Shown here: positions 45,092 to 53,910 of the stretch, piece after piece | How positions within the stretch are numbered: the first letter of the stretch is position 1 | Layout: each line of letters opens with the position of its first letter | Assembly (NCBI GenBank): GCA_964552015.1 | Contig: CAZKFR010000009.1 | Span: 11,473 to 75,472 of the forward strand | Source: Rhodocaloribacter sp964552015 | GTDB taxonomy: Bacteria > Bacteroidota > Rhodothermia > Rhodothermales > ISCAR-4553 | Length of the DNA: 64,000 nucleotides | Direction of reading: 5' to 3' | Notes under the pieces: generated by a model | The model's database searches: none | What the model saw: the letters and a program-made list of their open reading frames with translations, nothing else | Told to the model about the DNA's origin: nothing | Translations under genes and position numbers: made by a program

Positions 45092-47110
45092 ATGATCCAG
45101 CTCCACAACGTCTCCCTCTCGTTCGGCGGGCAGCGCGTGCTCGACGGGCTGACGTGGACGATCCGCCTCGACCGGCGCATCGGCCTCATCGGCCCCAACG
45201 GCGCGGGCAAGTCCACCCTGCTGCGCGTCATCGCCGGGGTGCAGGCACCGGACGAGGGTACGGTCGTGACCGGCGGCACGACGATCGGCTACCTGGCCCA
45301 GGACGCCGAGGAGGGCGGCAGCGGGCGGTCCGTCCGCGAGGAGGCCCTGACGGCCTTCGACGAGGTGCTGGCCCTGCAGGCCGAGGAGGAGCGGCTGATG
45401 CGGGCCATGGAGGCCGAGACGGACCCCACGAGCGAGGCCTACACCCGGCTGCTCCACGCCTTCGACCGCGTCCACGCCGAGCTCACGGCCCGGGAGGCCC
45501 ACCTGATCGTCCCACGCACCGAAGCCGTCCTGGCCGGCCTCGGCTTCGCCCCGGACGACCTCGACCGCCCCCTGGCCACCTTCTCCGGCGGCTGGCGCAT
45601 GCGCGTGGCCCTGGCCCGCCTCCTGCTCCGCCGCCCGGACGTCCTCCTGCTCGACGAGCCGACGAACCACCTCGACATCGACAGCATCGACTGGCTCGAA
45701 GGCTACCTCAAGAGCTACCCCGGCACGGTCGTCATCGTCTCGCACGACCGCTACTTCCTCGACCGCATGGTGACCACCATCGCCGAGCTCTCGCGCGGGC
45801 GCATCACCGAGTATGCGGGCAACTACACGTTCTACCTGCAGGCCCGCGAGCAGGAGCGCGAGCGCCAGCGGGCCGCCTACGAGAACCAGCAGAAGATGAT
45901 CGCCGAGACGGAGCGGTTCATCGAGCGGTTCCGGTACAAGGCCACGAAGGCGCGGCAGGTGCAGAGCCGCATCAAGATGCTGGAGAAGCTGGAGCGCGTG
46001 CCCCCGCCGCCGAGCGACGAGGCCGCCATGCACCTGCGCTTCCCCGAACCGCCGCGCTCGGGGCGGGTGGTGCTCGAACTCTCCCGCTTCTCGAAGACGT
46101 ACGCGACGCCCGACGGCCCCCTCCGCGTCTTCGACGACGCCGGCCCGCTCACCATCGAGCGGGGCGACAAGATCGCCCTCATCGGCCGCAACGGCGCGGG
46201 CAAGTCGACGCTGGCCCGCATCCTCAACGGCACCGAGCCGTTCGAGGGCACGCGCACGCTCGGCCACAACGTCACCCTCACGTTCTTCGCCCAGCACCAG
46301 GCCGAGACGCTCAACCCGAACCACACCGTGCTCGACGCCCTCCGCGAGCACGCCCGGGGGCAGAGCGAGACGGAACTACGGACCCTCCTGGGCGCCTTCC
46401 TCTTCCACGGCGACGACGTCTTCAAGCCCGTGGGCGTCCTCTCCGGCGGCGAGAAGAGCCGCGTGGCGCTGGCCCGCACCCTCCTCACCCCCGCCAACTT
46501 CCTCATCCTCGACGAGCCGACGAACCACCTCGACATCCAGTCGATCAACGTGCTCATCGAGGCCCTGCGCCAGTACACCGGCACGTTCGTCGTCGTCAGC
46601 CACGACCGCCACTTCCTCGACCAGGTGATCAACAAGGTGTGGCGGGTGGAAGACGGTACCGTGCGCGCCTACCTGGGCACCTATTCGGAGTACCAGTGGC
46701 AGATCACCCACGGCACGGCCAGTCGGTTCGAGACGCCTTCCGAGGCAACGTCCTCCGGCACCCCTCCCGCCGCGAGCGGTTCGGGTCCGAAGACGAAGGA
46801 GCAGAAACGCCGCGAGGCCGAGGAACGCCGCCGCCGCGCCGGGGCGAGCCAGCGCAACGGGCAGGTGGACTACACGCTGCTGAACGACTACCAGCTCCGC
46901 CGGGCCTACGAGGAGACCGAGGCCGCCATCCTGGAGAAAGAGGAACGCAAAGCCGAGCTGGAGGCCGCCCTGGCCGACCCGGCCCTCTACACCGACGCCG
47001 ACCGCGCCCGGACCACCACCGAGGCACTCCACGCCGTCACCGCCGAACTGGAGGCGCTCTACGCGAGGTGGGAAGCCGTCGCCGAGGCCGTGGCGATGCG
47101 GGAAGGTTGA
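45092..47110 (+). CDS. ABC-F family ATPase
   Basis: The 672-residue protein has two ABC ATPase domains and no membrane part: Walker A GPNGAGKST at 34-42 and GRNGAGKST near 368, signatures FSGGWRMRVALA and LSGGEKSRVALA, both Walker B as DEPTNHLDI. The linker (about 240-320, QEREROR-like basic helix) is the P-site tRNA-interaction motif that defines ABC-F. A charged C-terminal coiled coil (580-672) is like Uup. ABC-F proteins act on ribosomes; antibiotic resistance is possible but not implied. Its upstream gap is shared with a divergent barrel gene. Confidence 0.94.
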   Translation: MIQLHNVSLSFGGQRVLDGLTWTIRLDRRIGLIGPNGAGKSTLLRVIAGVQAPDEGTVVTGGTTIGYLAQDAEEGGSGRSVREEALTAFDEVLALQAEEERLMRAMEAETDPTSEAYTRLLHAFDRVHAELTAREAHLIVPRTEAVLAGLGFAPDDLDRPLATFSGGWRMRVALARLLLRRPDVLLLDEPTNHLDIDSIDWLEGYLKSYPGTVVIVSHDRYFLDRMVTTIAELSRGRITEYAGNYTFYLQAREQERERQRAAYENQQKMIAETERFIERFRYKATKARQVQSRIKMLEKLERVPPPPSDEAAMHLRFPEPPRSGRVVLELSRFSKTYATPDGPLRVFDDAGPLTIERGDKIALIGRNGAGKSTLARILNGTEPFEGTRTLGHNVTLTFFAQHQAETLNPNHTVLDALREHARGQSETELRTLLGAFLFHGDDVFKPVGVLSGGEKSRVALARTLLTPANFLILDEPTNHLDIQSINVLIEALRQYTGTFVVVSHDRHFLDQVINKVWRVEDGTVRAYLGTYSEYQWQITHGTASRFETPSEATSSGTPPAASGSGPKTKEQKRREAEERRRRAGASQRNGQVDYTLLNDYQLRRAYEETEAAILEKEERKAELEAALADPALYTDADRARTTTEALHAVTAELEALYARWEAVAEAVAMREG

Positions 47111-47220
47111 CACGCCCCGCTTGAAAGCCGAAGGACCCTCTTTCGCCCATGCGAGCCTGCCAGCACCAGGCCCACGTACCCGAGCCTGCCTTCGTTCCCT
47201 TCAACGATTCTCGCCGTTTA

Positions 47221-47250
47221 TTGTACGATAGTCCAGACGGCGTGCCTTTG
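47221..47250 (+). promoter_or_regulatory. Candidate promoter of the AraC-type gene
   Basis: TTG at 47221-47223 and TGCCTTTG at 47243-47250 are 19 bases apart, matching the Bacteroidota TTG / TAnnTTTG pattern with one mismatch. They lie 54 bases before ATG 47304. Confidence 0.35.
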
Positions 47251-47303
47251 TGGTCCGTCATCCGTATGCTCTCCTCAACGTTTCTCCTCACCCGTCTTCA
47301 CGC

Positions 47304-48236
47304 ATGCCCTCGAACGACACACGGGCCGAGGTCATGGCCTCGGCCTACCGCCAGGAGCTGGTCGAGCGTATCGGCCATATCATCCCGCAGGACGGCGGCC
47401 GGGAGGCCCTCCCGGGGCTGCACCTGTTCCGTGCCTCCGCCCCCACCGAGCTGTATCACAGCCTCTGGGAGCCGGCCTTCTGCGTCATCGCGCAGGGTGC
47501 GAAGGAGGTGCTCGTCGGCACCCGCCGCTACCGTTACGACCCGTACCACTATCTGATCGCCACGCTGGAGTTGCCGGCGGCCAGCCACGTCGTCGAGGCC
47601 ACGGCCGAGGCGCCGTACCTGAGCCTGCGCCTGCCGCTCGACCCGCGCACGATCAGCGCGGTCATGGTCGAGGCCGGTTACCTGCCGGCGCAGGAGGGGG
47701 CCGGGGCGTCGGCGTTCGACGTGAGCCCGCTCGAGGTGCCGCTGCTGGAGGCCGTCCTCCGGCTGGTGCGGCTGGTGGAGACGCCGGAGGACGCGCCCGT
47801 GCTGATGCCGCTCATCACGCGCGAGATCATCTTTCGCCTGCTGCAGGGAGCGCAGGGCCGGCGGCTCCGCCACCTGGTGATGCTCAACGGCCAGTACCAC
47901 CGCATGGCCCGCGCCCTCGACCTGATCCGCGCGCGCTTCGACCGGCCGCTGGAGATTCCGGCGCTGGCCGAGGAACTGGGCATGAGCGAATCGGCGTTCT
48001 ACCAGCACTTCAAGGCCGCCACCGGCATGACCCCGCTCCAGTTCCAGAAACAGCTGCGGCTGCAGGAGGCCCGGCGGCTGATGCTCATGGAGGGCCTCGA
48101 CGCCACGACGGCCGGCTACCGCGTCGGCTACAACGACGCCGCCCACTTCAGCCGGGACTACAAGCGGCTCTTCGGCGCACCACCCCTGCGCGACGTCGAG
48201 CGGCTGCGTCGCCGCCACGCAGCGTCCACCCGGTGA
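47304..48236 (+). CDS. AraC-family transcriptional regulator
   Basis: The 310-residue product has an AraC_N-type cupin half (LWEPAFCVIAQGAKEVLVGTRRYRYDPYHYLIATLELPAASHV) and a C-terminal pair of helix-turn-helix motifs (IPALAEELGMSESAFYQHFKAATGMTPLQFQKQLRLQEARRL; AGYRVGYNDAAHFSRDYKRLFGAPP). It likely responds to a small ligand and activates genes nearby. The target is not known; the next gene encodes a propeller protein on the same strand. An upstream in-frame GTG start adds 18 poor residues. Confidence 0.93.
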   Translation: MPSNDTRAEVMASAYRQELVERIGHIIPQDGGREALPGLHLFRASAPTELYHSLWEPAFCVIAQGAKEVLVGTRRYRYDPYHYLIATLELPAASHVVEATAEAPYLSLRLPLDPRTISAVMVEAGYLPAQEGAGASAFDVSPLEVPLLEAVLRLVRLVETPEDAPVLMPLITREIIFRLLQGAQGRRLRHLVMLNGQYHRMARALDLIRARFDRPLEIPALAEELGMSESAFYQHFKAATGMTPLQFQKQLRLQEARRLMLMEGLDATTAGYRVGYNDAAHFSRDYKRLFGAPPLRDVERLRRRHAASTR

Positions 48237-48292
48237 GCGCCCGTGCGGCACAGCCTTTGCCCCGGCCCGGAGAACCCGTCCTGATCCACGGC

Positions 48293-49495
48293 ATGCCCAT
48301 GCTCCGTCGTCTCCTGCTCCTGCTGCTACTCGTCGGCATTGCCGGCCCGTTGCCGGCGCCGGCCCAGATCTTCAAGCTGCCGCTGCCCGACACGACGGCA
48401 GGCAACTTCTTCGGCGGGGCGGTCAGCCTCTCGGGCGACCTGGCGCTCGTGGGCGCGAGCGGCGTGGACACCTGCGGCGAGAACGCCGGCGCGGCCTACA
48501 TCTACGCCCGTAACCCGAAAAAGGACGTATGGCACCTGCAGGCCCGCCTCACGCCGTCCGACTGCCAGGCCGGGCACTTCTTCGGCCGCGCCGTGGCGCT
48601 GAGCGGGCGACGGGCCGCCGTGGCCGCCTTCCGCCCCTTCTTCAGCACGGCGCAGTCGAACGCCGTCTACGTCTTCGAGCAGGACAGCCTGAACGGGGAA
48701 TGGGTCGAGATGGCCCGCCTCACGGCCGAGGCGGGCCTCGAGGAAGGCGCCTTCGGCACGTCCGTCGCGCTCGACGGCGACCGTCTCCTGGTGACGACAT
48801 CCGGCGACGTGGCCGACGGCCGGTATGGCGGCGCGGCGTACGTCTTCGAGCGCCGGCCCGACGGTCGCTGGGTCCGGACGGCCCGCCTCACCGGCAGCGG
48901 CCCCCTGCACGAGGGCATCTTCGGCACCGACGGCGCCCTCGACGGCGACCGCCTCGTCGTCGCCGCCTCCACCTACTTCGCCTACCGGCCCGGCTCGCTC
49001 TACGTCTTCGAGCGCGACGCCACGACGGGCCGCTGGCGCGAGACGGCCCACCTGACCGGCCTGGACGACTTTTTCATCACCGTCGACCTCGACGGCGACC
49101 GTATCCTCGCCGGGGAGAGCAAGTACGGGGACCACGACGAGGGCCGCGCCTCGGTCTTCGAGCGCGACGCCGCGACGGGCCGCTGGCGGCGCACGGCCAC
49201 GCTGCGCCCGGCCCAGCCCTACCGCGACGGGGCCTTCGGCGCCGGGGTAGCCCTCTCGGGCGACCGCGCCCTCGTCGTCGGCTACGACGAACAGCTCAGC
49301 TTCGACTTCAACGTGGACCGGGTCGTCTTCGTCTTCGCCTTCGACCCCGGCACCGGCACCTGGCAGCAAACACGCCTGCTCGACGTGGGGGCCTGGGCCT
49401 TCGGGGCGGCCGTCGATCTGGAGGGCCCGACGGCGCTCGTGGGAGAGGCTTCCGAGCAGCAGCCCGGCCGCGCCTACATCATCCGCCTGCCCTGA
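48293..49495 (+). CDS. Secreted FG-GAP seven-repeat propeller protein
   Basis: About 400 residues with a signal peptide (MLRRLLLLLLLVGIAGPLPAPAQ). I count seven copies of an xFGxxVxLxGDxxLVxx repeat (FFGGAVSLSGDLALVGA, FFGRAVALSGRRAAVAA, AFGTSVALDGDRLLVTT, IFGTDGALDGDRLVVAA, VDLDGDRILAGE, AFGAGVALSGDRALVVG, AFGAAVDLEGPTALVGE), giving a probable seven-bladed beta-propeller. Between repeats lie VFERDATTGRWR segments. Such domains usually bind ligands extracellularly. No sorting domain is seen. An alternative start is ATG 48299. The 3' end overlaps the convergent nuclease gene stop at 49479 by 17 bases. Confidence 0.88.
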   Translation: MPMLRRLLLLLLLVGIAGPLPAPAQIFKLPLPDTTAGNFFGGAVSLSGDLALVGASGVDTCGENAGAAYIYARNPKKDVWHLQARLTPSDCQAGHFFGRAVALSGRRAAVAAFRPFFSTAQSNAVYVFEQDSLNGEWVEMARLTAEAGLEEGAFGTSVALDGDRLLVTTSGDVADGRYGGAAYVFERRPDGRWVRTARLTGSGPLHEGIFGTDGALDGDRLVVAASTYFAYRPGSLYVFERDATTGRWRETAHLTGLDDFFITVDLDGDRILAGESKYGDHDEGRASVFERDAATGRWRRTATLRPAQPYRDGAFGAGVALSGDRALVVGYDEQLSFDFNVDRVVFVFAFDPGTGTWQQTRLLDVGAWAFGAAVDLEGPTALVGEASEQQPGRAYIIRLP

Positions 49496-51149
49496 CCGGG
49501 GGCACCGCCAGGCAGCCCGCGAGCCAGTCCCGGAGCGCCGTCGTGTAGCCGGGCAGCAGCGGCAGCGCCCCGACCCCCACCTCGGCCAGCGCCCGCGCCG
49601 CCCGGCTGCGGGCGTAGCGCGCAGGGTCCTCCGGGCGGTACGGATAGAGCGCCACCGCCTGCACGACGCTCCGCTCCCCGCCGTCGTCCTCGCGGATGGC
49701 GTCACGATAGCGGTGCAGGGCGTTGAGCGCCGCCACCGGAGGGCCGGGCACCCCGAAGCGCCGCACGTAGCCCGCCGAGGCATCGAGCCGGTATTTGGCG
49801 TCGAGCACGAAGCGAAGAAGCCGGCCGCCGGGCGCACGTACGGTCAGCACGATGTCGGGCTGTTGCGGGGTCAGATAGCCGGGCCCGCTGAAGCGCGGGT
49901 TGTAGGTCAGCTCCACCTGCCGTCCATCCGCCAGCGAGAAGGCGACCGCCTGAGCCCGGCCCCGCTGCAGGCGGAGATGGAGACCGTCACGCCGCACACG
50001 CACGAGGCGTTCGACGGGTAGCGGCTGCCCGGTGAGCTCGGCCGTCAGGCGCACGACCGTCAGGTAACACCAGTACTCGTAGAGCAGGTGGAGGTCCTTC
50101 AGGCCGAGTTCGAGCGGGCCGCCGTGCAGAGCCAGGCCCTGCCGCAGGGCATGACATACCCGGACGGCTTCACGGTATCCCGGCGCCGTCAGCAGGGCGA
50201 TCGTGGGCTCGGACGGCGACGGGCCGGCCTCGCGGAAGGGCGGCATGGCCAGCCACTGCGTCAGCCGTTCCTGCATGGCCGTCAGCTCTTCCACGGTCCG
50301 CCTGTTTCGCAGCGTGGACGGGCGTTGCCATGGCTCCTGCACGAGCCGGGCCAGACGGCGCCGCAGATCCCGCAGCTGGCCCGCCAGCCAGCGGTGTTCG
50401 GGGGTGTCGAGGGTGGGCGTGGCCCGGAGGTCCGGCAGCCGGCGCGTCCCGCCCGGGGTCTGCACGCCGGCCCGTGCCAGCATCCGGTGGGTGACCGCCC
50501 CGGGGCGGCGCAGGCGCTCCGGCCGCACGTCCGCCCGGTCCCGCACCGTCTCCCACCGCGGATGGCGCACCACCTCGGCCAGGGCCCGGTCGAGGTCGCC
50601 GAGCAGCCCCCGGAGGGCCGTCAACCAGGCCACGGGCCCGGGCCGGTCCGCGCCCCATCCCGTCGGGCGGTACGTCGCGCGCAGGTAGGCATAGGCCAGT
50701 TCCTGCGCCAGCGCCTGCACCTCGGCCCGCAGCGCCTCGTAGTCCTGCCGGTAGTCGAGCTTCGTGGGATAGACCTCCACGGTGAGGGCCAGGTGCGGCC
50801 GCCCGTCGACGGTCACGACGAAGCGGCTGTGCCCCACCTGCGCCCCGAAGTTGACCGTGCCGTGCACCACCTGCCCGTCGTCCGAGGCCAGCAGCCGGGC
50901 GGTGATGAGCGGGTCGCGATGTACGACGGCCACGGGATGCCCCGCCCGGCTCTGCACGAGGACGGGGTAGTCGGTCTGCTCCACGAGCGCCACGGGTCGG
51001 CCCGTCACCCGTGGCTCCAGACCCGGCACCAGCGCCTCTACCATCGGCATCTCTACCTCACCCGGCGGGATAGGCACGACGGGAGCGCCCCGGCTGCGTC
51101 CCCAGACCAGCCGCACCGCTCCCGTTTCCACCGTAAAAAGGGCGTCCAT
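49479..51149 (-). CDS. DUF2357/DUF524 family protein with PD-(D/E)XK nuclease-like core (LlaJI R2-like)
   Basis: The 556-residue protein has an N-terminal DUF2357-like part, a long helical middle (about 130-330) and a C-terminal DUF524-like PD-(D/E)XK core: QQPDIVLTVRAPGG near 450, then FVLDAKYRLD with the D-x-K triad, then Tyr/Arg-rich helices and a YPYRPED segment. Relatives are restriction subunits such as LlaJI R2, normally encoded with a McrB-like GTPase. Here no GTPase is adjacent; upstream are a membrane protein and a lipase in the same direction. It may be a solitary defence nuclease or a house-keeping nuclease. Confidence 0.72.
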   Translation of the reverse strand: MDALFTVETGAVRLVWGRSRGAPVVPIPPGEVEMPMVEALVPGLEPRVTGRPVALVEQTDYPVLVQSRAGHPVAVVHRDPLITARLLASDDGQVVHGTVNFGAQVGHSRFVVTVDGRPHLALTVEVYPTKLDYRQDYEALRAEVQALAQELAYAYLRATYRPTGWGADRPGPVAWLTALRGLLGDLDRALAEVVRHPRWETVRDRADVRPERLRRPGAVTHRMLARAGVQTPGGTRRLPDLRATPTLDTPEHRWLAGQLRDLRRRLARLVQEPWQRPSTLRNRRTVEELTAMQERLTQWLAMPPFREAGPSPSEPTIALLTAPGYREAVRVCHALRQGLALHGGPLELGLKDLHLLYEYWCYLTVVRLTAELTGQPLPVERLVRVRRDGLHLRLQRGRAQAVAFSLADGRQVELTYNPRFSGPGYLTPQQPDIVLTVRAPGGRLLRFVLDAKYRLDASAGYVRRFGVPGPPVAALNALHRYRDAIREDDGGERSVVQAVALYPYRPEDPARYARSRAARALAEVGVGALPLLPGYTTALRDWLAGCLAVPPVRAGG

Positions 51150-51205
51150 GCGTGTGAGTCAGGTCGGTTCGGCAGGCATCGGGTTCCGCCGAGCGGGCGA
51201 CGGCG

Positions 51206-52453
51206 TCATGACTCGGGCACGGGCCGGGCCGCCGGGTGCCGGCGACGCCGGACCGCCCACAGCATGGCCGTGGCCGCCGCGACCGGCAGCAGGGCCCCCC
51301 AGGCCGCCCCGTGGGCCGCCCACGTCCCGGCCCAGGCCCCCGGCCAGAGCCGGCTCAGCGGGAGGAGCGTGGCCAGCAACGCAAGGACCGCGGCGTACAG
51401 CCCACGATGGGCGGGGACGGCCTCCTCGCCCCACACGTGCCGGGCCGCGGCCACGAGGCCGAGCGTGACGAAGCCCAGCAGCATCGTGTGGAGGTAGAGG
51501 ATACGGAGGCCGTGCGAGGCCGCCCACCAGCCGACCGGCCCGAACGCCAGGGTCAACTGACCGGCCGCCTTCAGGCCCAGCAGGCCCAGCGGGACCCGCC
51601 ACGACCACCCCCGGAGCCGCCGCCCCAGCACCCCCACGTTCACCAGCAAGCCGACCGCCACGAGGACGGCTGCGAGCCGCGCCGGCGTCACCAGCGCCGC
51701 CGGCACCCGGTCGGGCGGCATCCCAAAAACGAACGTCAGCGGCAGCCCGGCCGCGATGAGCCAGCGCCCTGCATCCCCCAGCCGCGTACCCTCCTCCCGG
51801 GCTGCGGCATAGGCCAGGCCCAGCACGGCCAGGACGAACCACCCTTCCGAAAAAAGGTCGAGGAACAGGTGGGTCAGCGCAGCGGCCCACACGGGGTCCT
51901 CCACCCCCAGCGGCTTCATCAGCGCCAGCCCCCAGGCCCCGCACGTCGCCAGCACCATGAAGCCGAGCGCCAGGTCCCACAGGCGCAGCGCCCGCCCGCG
52001 CCGCACGCCGCGCGTAGCCCGCACGTAGCAGACCACGAAGGCGTACCAGCCCAGCACGTTCAACCCGGCCGCTATGACCGACAGGGGAAGCCGTCGCGCG
52101 CCCAGCACCGCCGGCGTGTACCCGTACAGCAGAAACAGCGGATAGGCCAGCAACGCCGTCACGAAGACGACCGCCAGCACACGCCGCACCCCCGGTATAC
52201 CGGGACGCCCCGCCACCGCCGGCATCGACGCCGCCAGCAACGCCATCAGGGCCGGCGTGGCCCAGCCGAAATACATCAGGTGAGAATGGGCATGCCGGAG
52301 GTTGACCGGCGACAGGTCCGGCACGAGGCCGTAGACCAGTGCCAGCCGGAACAGTGCCCCCGTGGCACCGGCCAGTACGAAGCACGCCAGCGCCATCCAC
52401 CACGCCCCGTACGTCGCGCGCGCTCCTCGCAGGTCCATGGGTCCCTTGCTCAT
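51206..52453 (-). CDS. Multi-pass membrane protein with conserved His residues, heme-copper-oxidase-subunit-I-like
   Basis: The 415-residue protein has about 12 membrane helices. His-rich motifs lie in them: LRHAHSHLMYFGWATPALM near residue 53, LTHLFLDLFSEGWF near 190 and ILYLHTMLLGFVTLGLVAAARHVW near 325. These resemble the heme-ligand helices of truncated oxidase subunit I or NnrS-like proteins, but I cannot identify all ligands. The start ATG overlaps the lipase stop as ATGA (52450-52453). The nuclease gene starts 56 bases past its stop. Confidence 0.7.
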   Translation of the reverse strand: MSKGPMDLRGARATYGAWWMALACFVLAGATGALFRLALVYGLVPDLSPVNLRHAHSHLMYFGWATPALMALLAASMPAVAGRPGIPGVRRVLAVVFVTALLAYPLFLLYGYTPAVLGARRLPLSVIAAGLNVLGWYAFVVCYVRATRGVRRGRALRLWDLALGFMVLATCGAWGLALMKPLGVEDPVWAAALTHLFLDLFSEGWFVLAVLGLAYAAAREEGTRLGDAGRWLIAAGLPLTFVFGMPPDRVPAALVTPARLAAVLVAVGLLVNVGVLGRRLRGWSWRVPLGLLGLKAAGQLTLAFGPVGWWAASHGLRILYLHTMLLGFVTLGLVAAARHVWGEEAVPAHRGLYAAVLALLATLLPLSRLWPGAWAGTWAAHGAAWGALLPVAAATAMLWAVRRRRHPAARPVPES

Positions 52454-53718
52454 TGTGTGGCAGGCAGGGCATACGCCGCCCGATCCTCCGCCGGCGCACG
52501 CTTGGCACTGCGGAGCGTATCGAACCAGGTCTTGGCCAGCAGCAGGGCCGGCGCGGCACAGGCGGCGTGCGTCCCGAAGTCGAGCGGCACGGCTTCGACG
52601 CTCGTGGCGCCGCGTGCCCGGAAGCGCGCCACGGCCACCTCCGTGTTGGCATACGGGACGAGATCATCCCCGGTGCAATGATAGAGCCGTGTCGGCGCCT
52701 GCGGGGTCCAGTCGAGCAGGTCGTTGTCCCGCAGGGCCTGCCAGAGCGGGTGGCTCGTGTCGTTCCGGAACGCCTCGACGTAGGCGGGCTGAAGCATCTC
52801 GATCGGCACCGCCGGCAGTTCGGCGTCGATCTCGGCGCTCGACCGCGTCCCGTCGAACAGGACGGGCAGGCGCGTGTCATACGGCGCCACGAACACCTCC
52901 GAGGGGTCGTCCCAGAGATCGTAGACGAGGTCGTAGGCCAGCAGCGTGTAGGGCAGGAAGAAGGGAGCCGGATACGGTTCGGGCCGCAGCATCAGCTCGG
53001 CCATGGTGCCGGACATATCGTAGTTGCCCGCCATCGGGGCCGAGGCGGCCAGGTCGAACTCGTCCGGATACGTGGCCTCGATCAGGCGCTGGGCGGCGGC
53101 CGTGGCGTAGCCGCCCTCCGAATACCCGATCAGGAACACGCGCCCATCGAGGCGGAGGCCCTCCTGCTCGGCGAAGTGGCGTCCGGCCCGGAGCATGTCC
53201 ACCACGGCCGTGGCCAGCGAGGCGGCGTGGACGTACGGGTGCAACCCCTCGGACGTCCCGAGGCCCAGGTAGTCCGGCATGACGGCCAGGTACCCCGTGG
53301 TGGCGAAGAGCACCCCGACGAGGGCCTCCGCCGCCCCGGTGCCCTGGATGGAGGCCACATCCGCCTTGCGCACGATGGTGCCGTGCTGGTAACTCACCAG
53401 CGGCAGCGCCGGCACGACCCCGCGCGGCCGCATGAGCGCCCCGGACGCCTCCGTCTCGTTCCCGGCCGGGTCGACCGTCCGGTAACGGACGCGATAGATC
53501 TCCACGTCGAAGGAGGCCACCACGGGAAAGCCCATGTCGTCGATCTCGTCCCGCGTCACCGTCTCGATCCGCGTTGCCTCGATCAGGCTGCCCGGGCCGG
53601 TAGCCGTCTCCGGCGGCTCCGGCTCCGCACCGTCGCAGGCCGCCAGCATGACCAGCAGCCCCAGCACGAGGCCGGTACGGATCCGTCCCGCCAGGAAGGT
53701 TCGAAGGGCCTTGTTCAT
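52450..53718 (-). CDS. Secretory lipase-like alpha/beta hydrolase lipoprotein
   Basis: The 422-residue product has a lipoprotein signal (VMLAAC) and an alpha/beta-hydrolase core of the LIP/secretory-lipase type: PDYLGLGTSEGLHPYVHA, GYSEGGYATAAAQ with the nucleophile Ser, and late GDDLVPYANTEVAV and FGTHAACAAPALL for Asp and His. It probably cleaves triglycerides or esters outside the cell. GAGGTTC precedes ATG 53718. It leads an operon with the membrane protein and nuclease-like genes. Confidence 0.88.
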   Translation of the reverse strand: MNKALRTFLAGRIRTGLVLGLLVMLAACDGAEPEPPETATGPGSLIEATRIETVTRDEIDDMGFPVVASFDVEIYRVRYRTVDPAGNETEASGALMRPRGVVPALPLVSYQHGTIVRKADVASIQGTGAAEALVGVLFATTGYLAVMPDYLGLGTSEGLHPYVHAASLATAVVDMLRAGRHFAEQEGLRLDGRVFLIGYSEGGYATAAAQRLIEATYPDEFDLAASAPMAGNYDMSGTMAELMLRPEPYPAPFFLPYTLLAYDLVYDLWDDPSEVFVAPYDTRLPVLFDGTRSSAEIDAELPAVPIEMLQPAYVEAFRNDTSHPLWQALRDNDLLDWTPQAPTRLYHCTGDDLVPYANTEVAVARFRARGATSVEAVPLDFGTHAACAAPALLLAKTWFDTLRSAKRAPAEDRAAYALPATQ

Positions 53719-53910
53719 AAAAGAACCTCTCGGGTTAACGTCAGGGTCGAGCGCGGCACGCCGCCCCGCGCCGGTACGGAACACCGGCTCCGGCGACCGT
53801 TCCCGCGTGGTATCCCTTTCCATATGGCCGGGATCCCGTATATTAGCGCCTCGTTCGGATTCTTCCACGTCGCTTCGCGGCGTGCTTCCTTCCACCTTCG
53901 CGTAGTGACC

